Shown here piece by piece: positions 29,565 to 37,769 of a DNA stretch of 64,000 bases (its first letter is position 1; the number at the start of each line of letters is the position of its first letter). The position numbers were made by a program, and so were the translations under genes. The stretch lies in the NCBI GenBank assembly GCA_945860165.1, contig CAMAPL010000008.1, positions 1 through 64,000 of the forward strand, in the 5' to 3' direction. Source of the DNA: Rhizobium sp. Q54. Its GTDB lineage: Bacteria; Pseudomonadota; Alphaproteobacteria; Micropepsales; Micropepsaceae. A model generated the notes under the pieces. The model was given only the letters and a program-made list of their open reading frames with translations. It was not told the origin of the DNA and did not search any database.

Positions 29565-29579
29565 TGAGAATCGTTATCA
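29565..29579. promoter_or_regulatory. Fur-like box 2 upstream of the TonB receptor
   Basis: TGAGAATCGTTATCA fits the 7-1-7 Fur pattern. On the minus strand, GATAACGATTCTCATTTGC matches 14 of 19 positions of the classical E. coli Fur box. The centres of boxes 1 and 2 are 38 bp apart, so they could bind cooperatively and also act on anything transcribed the other way. Confidence 0.7.
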
Positions 29580-29834
29580 ACAGGAAAATATCGAGGATTG
29601 GTTTATTCGGCTTTTCGGAAACAAATTATAAAAGCCAGTGGTCGTAGAAGCCTGAGCTAGCGAGGATTTTGCAGGAACCGACCTGCAATCCGATGCAGCG
29701 ACGTTGCAGAGACCGAACTGTGATGGGTAGCCGACTGAATGACCGCTTTTCTCCAAAGCGGTCATTCGTCCCCTACCAGCCCAGTGTCCGCTTTGCGCCA
29801 ATAGCGGAAATTGGTACCGCCGTTGCACTGCTAT
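29580..29834. other. Intergenic stretch between tannase-like gene and Fur boxes
   Basis: This is the 3' side of the tannase-like gene and contains the second dispersed repeat. The forward frame 29669-29887 reads VRFAPIAEIG, a peptide typical of repeat-derived false ORFs. I see no gene here. Confidence 0.6.
29785..29805. repeat. Dispersed repeat core, copy 2
   Basis: TGTCCGCTTTGCGCCAATAGC matches 26918-26938 at 20 of 21 positions. It lies 50 bp after the tannase-like gene's stop codon on the opposite strand. Confidence 0.7.
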
Positions 29835-31148
29835 TCATCGGCGCCTCGAGCGATTGTAGAAACCTAAGCTGTTGCCGGGGCCCGTGACCGGCTCACGCGG
29901 ATAGGTTCCGATGAAGGCGGGTGCTTTTGCTCCACGGCTTCCGTCGCTCTGCTGATAGTCTATCATCGCTTCCAGGGCGTCGATTTGCGCGGGTATCAGA
30001 TCGTCGAATTCCTTGCCGCCATGCCCCATGCCGGGGATATAATATACCGCAAGCAGCTTCTCCGCTTCCCTTGGCCCTATGGTCTTAGCGACGAGATCCT
30101 TGTATCCCTCGCCTTCGCCCGCGCTTACGATGGTGTCGGCCGTTCCGTGCATGATGATGAGCGGGCGGGCCAAATGGCCATGGCAATCTTGCCGCCGCAT
30201 GTCGATCTGCACGTATGCCGGGCTTTTCAAGGGATTCCAGAGCTTGGCTTCTTCGTTGGTCGGCCGGCCGCCGCTCGGACGGTACGTCTCATCCCATCGC
30301 GGTACCGAATCGCCAAGATAACCCAGAAGACTGTTGTAACTGCTCTTCCACTCGACCTCCGAGCCGAACCAGCGGCCACCATTGTACCGGAACCCGTTGG
30401 TGAGCTGCATCGGGATGTCGTAGATATTGCCCAACGCTATCAGTTGGGCCTTTGTGAGAGGTGGAGACAGACGCTCCTTGAACGGGTCCCACCGCGCGTT
30501 CTTCGCGCGCTGGGCGATAATGTCGTCGATGCGCGGAGCGATCACATCATAGTTGCGCACCAGCTGGGCCACGCTGCCCCATTGGGTCAGCTGCGAGTTG
30601 TAGCCGTATCCGGAAATGCCGCCGTCAAACATCAACGGATACGCCTCGACCATCCACCTTGTGTGGTGGCCGCCGTTGGAGCCTCCGACGAGCAAGGTGC
30701 GCGACGCGGCCCGTCCGTAATGCGTCTGAACAAGCGCCTTGGTATAGACCGTCAACTCCACGAGACTCTGCCGTGACTCGTAATAGTCATCCTGGGGGCT
30801 GGCCGCGATCGTCGAACGAGACCACCCTTCGTCACACGAGGCGAAGGCGTAGCCCTTGGTGATGGCGGCCGTCGGGAACGCTCCAGCGCTGAGTTCTGTT
30901 CCTGAAAATCCGCGCGTAAGAATGGTGATTTTTCCATTCCATGCCACGGGCAAAAGGACCTGGAATTTGACGTCGGAGCGCATCAAGCCGTGGATGTAGC
31001 GGTGCGGAACGGGCGTGGTCCGGACTTCGTCGGTGTCCGAAGTGGTCGCGACAACGGGCGCGGCTTCCAATGAGAATGCTTGTATTCCGGCTAACGGTAT
31101 CGCCGCAGCCCCAAGAAGCACGCTTCTACGATTCATTCCCAAAGTCAT
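29835..31148 (-). CDS. Tannase/feruloyl-esterase-like alpha/beta hydrolase, secreted
   Basis: The 437-residue protein begins with a Tat-like signal (MNRRSVLLGAAAIPLAG) and has an alpha/beta-hydrolase triad: nucleophile Ser near 158 in LLVGGSNGGHH, an Asp in HGTADTIV near 340, and a His in PGMGHGG near 378. The LTRGFSGTELSAGAFPTAAITKGYAFASCDEGWS region and overall length fit the tannase family, which cleaves ester bonds of plant phenolics or related compounds. The ATG at 31148 has GGGGG eight bases upstream. It may act with the neighbouring receptor on plant-derived aromatic compounds, but that is inference. Confidence 0.8.
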   Translation of the reverse strand: MTLGMNRRSVLLGAAAIPLAGIQAFSLEAAPVVATTSDTDEVRTTPVPHRYIHGLMRSDVKFQVLLPVAWNGKITILTRGFSGTELSAGAFPTAAITKGYAFASCDEGWSRSTIAASPQDDYYESRQSLVELTVYTKALVQTHYGRAASRTLLVGGSNGGHHTRWMVEAYPLMFDGGISGYGYNSQLTQWGSVAQLVRNYDVIAPRIDDIIAQRAKNARWDPFKERLSPPLTKAQLIALGNIYDIPMQLTNGFRYNGGRWFGSEVEWKSSYNSLLGYLGDSVPRWDETYRPSGGRPTNEEAKLWNPLKSPAYVQIDMRRQDCHGHLARPLIIMHGTADTIVSAGEGEGYKDLVAKTIGPREAEKLLAVYYIPGMGHGGKEFDDLIPAQIDALEAMIDYQQSDGSRGAKAPAFIGTYPREPVTGPGNSLGFYNRSRRR

Positions 31149-31208
31149 GGTATCCCCCGTCTTTCATAGCGGCCGCAAGATAATCGCTGGAATCAAATAC
31201 TGCGACGG

Positions 31209-33185
31209 TCAGATCGCAAAGGCTTCCGCCGTCTCCCCCGCCAGCCAGCGCCGCCACATCTCCAAATAGGCAGTCTCCATATTGCGCCGGAAGCGGTCGG
31301 TATCGAACAGGGCGCAGGTCGCGCGGTTCTTCGCCAATTTCTCCCGGATTGCTTTCAAGTCGTTCGTTTTTTTGGCCAGGCTCACCGCCAGCACTTCGTA
31401 ATCTACCGTATTTTCCGTCACCAGTTCGGGCAGGCCAGTCGCCAGCAGCACGCTTGTCGCCACGCGTCCTGGAAACGCCGTGCCACGGCACGTCAACACC
31501 GGCACGCCAGCCCATAGCGCATCGCTGGCGGTGGTGTGGGCATTGTATGGCAGGCCGTCGAGAAACAGGTCGGCCAGACTGAGCCGCGCCAGATGCTGAT
31601 CCGGCGGACGGTCCGGCGCGAACGCGATGCGTTCCGGCGCCACGCCATGCGCTTGCGCGTGGCGCGCGATATTTTCCGCGAAGGGCGCCGCCGCTTCCAG
31701 CAGCCACAGCACGCTGCCATCCACCTGTTTGAGAATGCGCATCCAACTGTCGAAGGTGCCGGGCGTCAGCTTGTAGCTCTGGTTGAAATTGCAAAAAATA
31801 AAGGCATCCTCCGGCAGGCCGGCGTCACGGCGGCTGGGTGGGGTGGAGATGGGCCGGCCGCGATCGTCATTGACTTGATAGCTGCCGGGCAGGGTGACGA
31901 CCTGCTCGTCATAGAAACGCGCTTCGCCTTGGGGGATCACCACGGCGTCGGCGATGATGTAATCCATATAGGGCGCGCCCAGGGTGCCGGGGAAACCCAA
32001 ATAGTTGACCTGGACCGGCGCGGGGCGTTGGGCGAACACACCCATGCGGTGCTTGCCGAAATAGCCGTTGAGATTGACCAGGATGTCGATCTCCGCCGCA
32101 CGGATTTTGGCGGCGGCCTGCGCATCGGTTAGGCCGCCAATCTCGATCCATTGGTCAAATGTCTTTTTCAGCCGCGCGGTCATGGTGCAGGATGCGGCAC
32201 TGCCATTGTCCACCGCGATGATCTCGAACCGTTCGCGGTCGTGCCGCTCATAAAGGCCCGCCATCAAAATGGCGGTGGCCTGTTCGCGAAATTCGCCCGA
32301 CAGGTATCCCAGCCGGATTTTCGTGGCGCCTTTGCGTGTGGCGGGATTGTGGGCTGCCACAGCTGCTTGGGGATAAAGATCGCCGGCATATATGCGGGCG
32401 CAGGCCTGAAGCTCGGCGGGATCGTCCGACAGTGCCTGTAGCATGAAGGGCCGTGCCACTCGTCGGCCATCGCGAATGCCTTGCGCGATTGCCGCGCGCT
32501 GCGGCTCCAGTTCCTCCCATTCGGTGACATACATTTTCAGATGCAGCACGCCGCCCGGCGCATAGGGAATGTCCGGCGCCAGGGCCAGCGCCTTTTGCAG
32601 GTCGGCGATGGCAGGGGCGTAGCGGTGTTTGCTCAGCCACCAGACATAGCCGCGATTGTTCAGCGTCTCGACATGACCGGGTTGCAGCGCCAGAGCGCGG
32701 TCATAGCTGGCCAGCGCGTCGTCGGCGCGGCCCAGTTCGCCCAGCACCACGCCGCGCTTGAACAAGGCCTGCACGTTGTTGGGATCGCGCGCCAGCGCAG
32801 TCTCATAGCTGGCCAGCGCATCCTCCAGCCGGTTCAGTCCCTGCAGGGCGTTGCCGCGATTTGTCAGGGTATCGGCATCAGGGGCAATCGCCAGGGCGCG
32901 GTCATAGCTCGCCACCGCTTCGACAAACCGGCCCAGCAGGGTTAGGACATTGCCATAATTCACCAGTGCGCCCGCATCTTTGGGGTTTTCTTGCAGGGCG
33001 GCGGCGATCAGGGTGCGCGCTTCTTCTATACGGCCCTGCTGCGCCCGCAACACGCCCAGCATATGGCGCGGCGCAAAGGCCTGCGGCGCGCCCGCCAAGA
33101 TTTGCAGATACAAGCTTTCCGCCTCCGCCAGCTGGCCGCGCTGATGCAGCGAAGCGGCCTGGCCGTATAAATCCCCTGATGGCAT
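31209..33185 (-). CDS. TPR protein with SPINDLY-type O-GlcNAc transferase (GT41) domain
   Basis: From ATG 33185 (MPSGDLYGQAASLHQRG) the product is 658 aa. Residues 5 to about 215 hold six TPR units (VNYGNVLTLLGRFVEAVASYDRALAIAP and similar). The GT41 catalytic half starts near residue 290 (RLGYLSGEFREQATA) with VQVNYLGFPGTLGAPYMDYIIAD, FCNFNQSYKLTPGTFDSWMRIL, LPYNAHTTASDALWAGVPVLTC and FPGRVATSVLLATGLPELV. These proteins transfer GlcNAc or other sugars to protein Ser/Thr; some alphaproteobacterial relatives modify flagellin. The 58 extra codons up to 33359 overlap the divergent gene and are not used. Confidence 0.9.
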   Translation of the reverse strand: MPSGDLYGQAASLHQRGQLAEAESLYLQILAGAPQAFAPRHMLGVLRAQQGRIEEARTLIAAALQENPKDAGALVNYGNVLTLLGRFVEAVASYDRALAIAPDADTLTNRGNALQGLNRLEDALASYETALARDPNNVQALFKRGVVLGELGRADDALASYDRALALQPGHVETLNNRGYVWWLSKHRYAPAIADLQKALALAPDIPYAPGGVLHLKMYVTEWEELEPQRAAIAQGIRDGRRVARPFMLQALSDDPAELQACARIYAGDLYPQAAVAAHNPATRKGATKIRLGYLSGEFREQATAILMAGLYERHDRERFEIIAVDNGSAASCTMTARLKKTFDQWIEIGGLTDAQAAAKIRAAEIDILVNLNGYFGKHRMGVFAQRPAPVQVNYLGFPGTLGAPYMDYIIADAVVIPQGEARFYDEQVVTLPGSYQVNDDRGRPISTPPSRRDAGLPEDAFIFCNFNQSYKLTPGTFDSWMRILKQVDGSVLWLLEAAAPFAENIARHAQAHGVAPERIAFAPDRPPDQHLARLSLADLFLDGLPYNAHTTASDALWAGVPVLTCRGTAFPGRVATSVLLATGLPELVTENTVDYEVLAVSLAKKTNDLKAIREKLAKNRATCALFDTDRFRRNMETAYLEMWRRWLAGETAEAFAI

Positions 33186-33192
33186 CGAAGTT

Positions 33193-34023
33193 GTGTCCGG
33201 CCTGCTTGCGTCGCTGCGCCAGAAGCTTAAAATCCGCTTCTTCATGCAGCAAGAAGCTGACATTACCGTGGTCGTCACATCGTGCAACCGCCATGACCTT
33301 CTGGCGCGCACGCTGGAGAGCTTTCGCAGCCACGAAAGCGAGGGCCGGGTGGCACGCATTCTGGTGGCCGAGGATGGCGACGCTGACCCGGGCGATGTCT
33401 GCCGGCGCTTCGGCGCGGACTATTTTAGCACCGGGCAGCGGGTCGGGCAGATACGCCTGATCGACCAGGCCTATGCCCGCGTCACTACCACGTTCATCTT
33501 TCATCTCGAAGACGACTGGGAGTTCTATCGCTCGGGTTTTATGGAGCGCAGCCGGGCGCTGCTGGACTCCGATCCTGCAATCCTGCTGGTGCAGCTCAGG
33601 GACTGGAACGATAATAACGGCCATCCCTTGAGCTTCGCGGCGCCCGACCGCAGTTATGGCGTGCTGGCCACCGGCTATTGCGACTGCTGGCATGGCTTCA
33701 CCCTCAATCCGGGCCTGCGGCGGCTGTCGGACTATCAACGGCTGGGCGGCAGTTACGAACGCCAGCCCAAAACCATGTTTGTGGTTGCGAAAACAGCCAC
33801 GGCGGCGTTGCCCTTCGAGGTCGAGGCCAGCGCCTTCTATCACCGGCTGGGATATCGGGCGATGATCCTGGATGAAACCGGCTATGTCCGCCACATCGGC
33901 GATGCGCGCCATGTTACGCATACGGACGACGCCAGATCGCAACTGCAGGGCATGTCACGCAACGATCCGTGCCCTTGCGGCTCGGGCAAGAAGGTCAAAC
34001 ATTGCCACGGTGCCCTAGTCTGA
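33193..34023 (+). CDS. GT2-like glycosyltransferase with C-terminal SEC-C zinc motif
   Basis: The 276-residue product has a GT-A start (ITVVVTSCNRHDLLARTLESF), ILVAEDGD, and an acidic metal-site motif FHLEDDWEFYRSGFM near residue 100. It also has a C-terminal SEC-C motif (RNDPCPCGSGKKVKHCHG), a zinc site usually found on SecA and on diverse other proteins. A GTG at 33193 is taken as the start; ATG 33244 is an alternative with TTGCGT-N16-TAAAAT just upstream of it. The start codon lies only 7 bp from that of the divergent GT41 gene, so the two glycosyltransferases are probably co-regulated. Confidence 0.82.
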   Translation: MSGLLASLRQKLKIRFFMQQEADITVVVTSCNRHDLLARTLESFRSHESEGRVARILVAEDGDADPGDVCRRFGADYFSTGQRVGQIRLIDQAYARVTTTFIFHLEDDWEFYRSGFMERSRALLDSDPAILLVQLRDWNDNNGHPLSFAAPDRSYGVLATGYCDCWHGFTLNPGLRRLSDYQRLGGSYERQPKTMFVVAKTATAALPFEVEASAFYHRLGYRAMILDETGYVRHIGDARHVTHTDDARSQLQGMSRNDPCPCGSGKKVKHCHGALV

Positions 34024-34054
34024 CAACAAGAACAAAAAGACGGAGCCTGATCCC

Positions 34055-34795
34055 ATGAAGAAATTCGTCCTGCTGCTTGCCTTGCTGCCCACGCTGGCCG
34101 TGGCGCAAGCCCCCAACCCGCCGGTCAAACCCGAGCTGACCGAGTTGTGGACGCCAGTGCCGCGCAAAGTCGCGCCGGGTGCGAGCGTCGGCCAGCCGCC
34201 CTCGGATGCGATCATCCTGTTCAACGGGCGTGACTTGAACAACTGGGAAGGCGTCAATGGCGGCAAGGCCGCCTGGGTTGTCGGCGACGGCGAATTCATC
34301 GTTGCGCCCAAATCCGGCTCGATTCAGACCCGAGAAAAGTTCGGCGATGTACAACTGCATGTCGAATGGATGATTCCGGTCCTGCCGCCGGCGCGCAAAG
34401 CTCAGGACCGCGGCAATAGCGGTATCTTCCTGCAGGGCCTGTATGAGGTGCAGGTTCTCGATTCGCTCGATAATCCCACTTACGTCAATGGCCAGGCCGG
34501 CTCGATCTACAAACAGTATGCGCCGCTGGTGAATGCGCAGAAGCCGGCCCCGGCATGGCAGAGCTATGACATCATCTATACGGCGCCGCGCTTTTACGGC
34601 GACGGCAGCCTCGCCGAACCGGCGCGGATGACGATCTTCCTCAACGGTATTCTGGTGCAGCACAGTGTGCCGTTGCTGGGTCCCACGGAGTATCGCGGCA
34701 TCCCGGTCTACAAGGCGCATGGCGATGGCGTGCTGATGCTTCAGGCCCACAACAACGAAGTTCACTACCGCAATTTCTGGCTCAGGAAGCTTTAG
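34055..34795 (+). CDS. DUF1080 (3-keto-disaccharide hydrolase-like) secreted protein
   Basis: The 246-residue protein has a signal peptide (MKKFVLLLALLPTLAVAQ) and the DUF1080 jelly-roll domain: IILFNGRDLNNWEG, WVVGDGEFIVAPKSGSIQTREKFGDVQLHVEW, GNSGIFLQGLYEVQVLDS and the end HYRNFWLRKL. Family members include hydrolases of 3-keto sugars and many uncharacterised lectin-like proteins. It follows the GT2/SEC-C gene by 31 bp and may share its transcript. Its last 14 bases overlap the broken BLUF gene on the other strand. Confidence 0.88.
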   Translation: MKKFVLLLALLPTLAVAQAPNPPVKPELTELWTPVPRKVAPGASVGQPPSDAIILFNGRDLNNWEGVNGGKAAWVVGDGEFIVAPKSGSIQTREKFGDVQLHVEWMIPVLPPARKAQDRGNSGIFLQGLYEVQVLDSLDNPTYVNGQAGSIYKQYAPLVNAQKPAPAWQSYDIIYTAPRFYGDGSLAEPARMTIFLNGILVQHSVPLLGPTEYRGIPVYKAHGDGVLMLQAHNNEVHYRNFWLRKL

Positions 34796-35233
34796 CCTCC
34801 GCCAGCCGTAGATCATCGCTGCGCTGGACGCGGTAGCTCGTCTCGAGCATCACTGCGATGACGCGGCCGGCAGCGGGAGACAGTCTGCTAAAGATCGCTT
34901 CCCTGGTTACGCCGAACATGCCGGCGGTTTCGGGATCGTCGGCGCGCGGCCGCTCAAAGCCCATGGCCCAGCCGGTAAAGGCGCGGCTCTCGATCTCGCG
35001 GTCCATCAGTAGGGTGTTTCCCAATGGTGGCGGTCGTTACAGATGTGCATGTAAAGTTCGCGCACCGCCCGCTTGTCACCTTCCAGGATCTGCAAGAAAC
35101 CGCCATCGATATAGATCAGGAACCCCGTGATGCCGAGCAGGACATTGTTGGCGCGTGAAACGGCAAGGATATCGCCCAGCATGTCTGGATCGATGTCGCG
35201 GGGTGTTCTGCTGACATACAAAATCTGGCGAAT
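34782..35233 (-). pseudogene. Broken BLUF-domain blue-light photoreceptor gene
   Basis: Two frames together give a short BLUF protein. The first (35221-35006) reads LYVSRTPRDID, SRANNVLLGITGFLIYIDGGFLQILEGD and NDRHHWETPY then TGA. The second continues LMDREIESRAFTGWAMGF to 34782. The flavin-site Tyr (LYVSR), Asn (NNVLLGITG) and Gln (FLQILEG) are all intact. A one-base insertion near 35010 would join PY to LMDREI. The upstream codons IRQI precede LYVSR but no ATG or GTG is in frame; only ATT or TTG is available. Both the start and the reading frame look damaged. Confidence 0.8.
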
Positions 35234-35268
35234 CGCACCGTTCTGCCAGAACGGAATTGAAAGAAGAT

Positions 35269-35298
35269 GCAGGCCCGCCAGGGGGCTGGCGGGCCTGC
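35269..35298 (-). terminator. Strong hairpin terminator after the small Ala/Pro-rich gene
   Basis: GCAGGCCCGCCAG (35269-35281) and CTGGCGGGCCTGC (35286-35298) form a perfect 13-bp stem with a 4-base loop. On the minus strand it is followed by ATCTTCTTTC. It sits 16 bp past the stop of the gene at 35314-35592. Confidence 0.8.
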
Positions 35299-35313
35299 TT
35301 TAACGCGCTGAAA

Positions 35314-35592
35314 TTACTGCGCCGGGGCGGGAGCCGGGGGGGGGGCGGGCTCTGCAGGAGCGGCGGCAACCTCAGTCGGGGCCGGAGGGGCGGGTGCCGC
35401 GGGGTTCTGGGCGGCCGCTTTGGCCTCGGCGACCTCCTTTTCATATTGTAATTCCAGTTGGCGGATTGCAGCGCGCTCCTGGCGGCGGGCGGCATTGTCC
35501 ACGGCCTGGTCACCCCAGCGGCCCTGGGCCAGGGCCGGCGCCGTCACAACGGTCAAGGCGATAATTGACAAGGCGAGTTTCATGAAAGTCAT
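35314..35592 (-). CDS. Small secreted Ala/Pro-rich protein
   Basis: I chose ATG 35592 because AGGGAGTG lies eight bases upstream; the frame back to 35652 lacks this. The product is 92 aa. It has a signal peptide (MTFMKLALSIIALTVVTAPALAQ), a short charged helix (ARRQERAAIRQLELQYEKEVAEAKAA) that could form a coiled coil, and a tail almost entirely of Ala, Pro and Glu. The family is not recognised; such tails often span the periplasm or bind peptidoglycan. It has its own terminator. Confidence 0.65.
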   Translation of the reverse strand: MTFMKLALSIIALTVVTAPALAQGRWGDQAVDNAARRQERAAIRQLELQYEKEVAEAKAAAQNPAAPAPPAPTEVAAAPAEPAPPPAPAPAQ

Positions 35593-35696
35593 TGCTGGCA
35601 CTCCCTGGTTCTTATGGCTGACAAATTGCCATGAGACGGCAGGGTGGAGCAATCACCCTGTTGTTTTTTTGATATCCGCCGGATAGGACCGGGGTC

Positions 35697-36128
35697 ATGC
35701 CCCTTCACATCATCAAGCTCTGCGTCGGCTGCGAAAGCTTGGCGGAACTCGCCGGCTGGCAGAAACAGCGGCTGAAGGAAAAGCGGGCCAAGGGCCAGAA
35801 GCTTGAACTTGTCCATGTGACCCGCATGACGCCCAAACGGGCCGCAGAGATTCTAGCGGGCGGCTCCCTCTATTGGGTGATCAAGGGCCAGATTGCTGCA
35901 CGGCAAAAACTGCTGGAGTTCCGCGACGTCAGGAAAAACGGCGTCCCCCATTGCGGCCTGGTCTATGACAAGGCGCTGGTGCCGGTGGTCGCCCGGCCGC
36001 GGCGCGCTTTTCAGGGCTGGCGTTATTTGGAATCGGCGGACGCCCCGCCCGACCTGTCCCGCACCAGTGGCGCCAAAGACCTGCCTGAGTCGCTGCAACG
36101 CGAACTGGCCGCATTGGGATTGCTGTAA
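35697..36128 (+). CDS. DUF1489 family protein
   Basis: The 143-residue protein matches DUF1489, which is nearly confined to alphaproteobacteria. Segments include HIIKLCVGCESLAELAGWQ, VHVTRMTPKRAAEILAGGSLYWVIKG and the RPRRAFQGWRYLESADAPPDL end. It has no established function. The gene stands alone, 18 bp after a short gap from the small secreted-protein gene on the other strand. Confidence 0.9.
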   Translation: MPLHIIKLCVGCESLAELAGWQKQRLKEKRAKGQKLELVHVTRMTPKRAAEILAGGSLYWVIKGQIAARQKLLEFRDVRKNGVPHCGLVYDKALVPVVARPRRAFQGWRYLESADAPPDLSRTSGAKDLPESLQRELAALGLL

Positions 36129-36149
36129 GCGACCTCGCTAAGCTGCGCC

Positions 36150-37769
36150 ATGGGGAATCGCTGGCACATCGGATGGGTCGCCGCCGCCTGGGGGACTGTT
36201 TGCCATCTGCGCCGTCTGGCTGACGCGCGGCGGCATCGCGCTCGATACTGACAGCGCCATGCGCCTGGTCCAGGTGCGCGACCTGCTGCAGGGGCAGGGC
36301 TGGTTCGATGTCTTTCTGCATCGCATGAATGCGCCGTATGGCCTGGCCATGCACTGGTCTCGGCTGGTGGATGGACCGCTGGCCTTGCTGGTGCTGGTGT
36401 CGGAGCGATTCGCTGTCACCGCCTGGCCGCTCTTTCTGCTGGGATGCGTGCTGCTGCTGCTGGCCCGCATCGCCTTCGCACTTGGCGGCCGCGCGGCGAT
36501 GATCACCGTGCTGCTGCTGACGCTGCTTTGCACCGAAGCCTATGGCGCTTTCGCACCCGGAAATATCGACCATCACGGGCTGAAAACTGGCCCTGATGCT
36601 TGCGGCCTTGCTGGGGTTGGTGGAGCAGCGCCCGATATTGACCGCGGCCGCAGTGTGTCTGGGGCTGGGTGTCGGTCTGGAAAGCCTGCCTTATGGTCTG
36701 GCGGCGACCGCTACTGTCGCGCTGTGGCTCCGGGACGATGCGCGGCGCGCGGGAATTTTCGGCTTGGCACTGGCGGGCATGGCGTTGGGGCTGCTTGTTG
36801 CGATGTCGGCGTACCGCGCCGCGCCGGTATGTGATTTCTATTCGCTGTTCCATGCCGTGTTGCTGATTGTGGGCGGGGCGGGCATCGCGGCGGTCTCGCG
36901 GATGCCGCGCCACCGGCTGCCGGCGGTTGCGGCGCTGGCGGTTGCGCTCCTGGCGCTGGCGGCGCTGCTCAATCCGGTTTGCTTCGCCGGTCCTTATGCC
37001 GAAATGGATGCGCGGATGCGGGTCCTGTTCCTGGCTCGCATCAACGAAGCCCGGTCTGTATGGGAATTCTTCCAGCTTGCCCCGAGCCAGACCGTGGGCG
37101 GTTATTTCTATGCCGCCTTCGCGGTGCGCCTTCGCAGCCCCGGGCCGGGCGCGCAATTGCGTTGTTGTCTTTGCCGCCATCGCCTTGGCTGTAGCCACCT
37201 TCCAGATACGTGGCGTGAATTTTGCCATTCTTTTCGCTTTGCTGGGTCTGGCGGCGGCGCTGACGCGGGTGGCGCTGCCGCGCAGCATTGTGTGGCTCGC
37301 GGTTGTCATCCTGCTGGGCAGCAGCGGCGCGTTCACCTTGGCCGGTGCGATTCTGGAAGGACCGGCCAATTTGGAAAACCGGGTTACGACTTTTCACCGC
37401 CAGGAAGCCTGCGGCGGTCCGGTGGCGATGACGCTGCTGAGTGCTTTGCCGCCCGGGCGCGTTGCAAGCTTTGTGGATCAGGGCCCCGGGATACTGGCCC
37501 ACACGAAGAATTCGACCATCGCCGGGCCTTATCATCGCAACCAGTCGGGCATTCTGGATATCTATGATATTTTCACTGGCCCGAACGCGCAGGCCATCCT
37601 GAAGCAGCGTGGCATAAACTATGTGATGACCTGCCGCGCCGCCCCCGACTGGGAATTTTATCGCGCGCGCGGCGGGCTTGTTGCCCGGCTGGCGATGGGC
37701 GAGGTGCCTGGGTGGCTGATCCCGGCGGGCAAAAAGGGCGACGTCGAAGTCTATCGGGTGGTCAGATAG
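36150..37769 (+). pseudogene. Broken polytopic membrane protein (GT-C-like)
   Basis: Three frames joined in order give a membrane protein of about 540 residues. The parts are MGNRWHIGWVAAAWG (from 36150), TDSAMRLVQVRDLLQGQGWFDVFLHRMNAPYGLAMHWSRLVDGP... to GNIDHHGL near 36588, LAALLGLVEQRPILTAA... to about 37140, and RNCVVVFAAIALAVATFQIRGVN... to TAG 37769. Frameshifts are needed near 36195 (a G-run), 36590 and 37145. About ten hydrophobic segments and the acidic LDTDSAMRLVQVRDLL loop suggest a GT-C glycosyltransferase or oligosaccharyltransferase-like family. Three shifts in one gene point to decay or poor local sequence quality. Confidence 0.72.

Noticed and set aside
29669-29887. Small plus-strand frame with VRFAPIAEIG
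   Set aside because: Typical dispersed-repeat false ORF, overlapping the tannase-like gene's 3' end; no ribosome-binding site.
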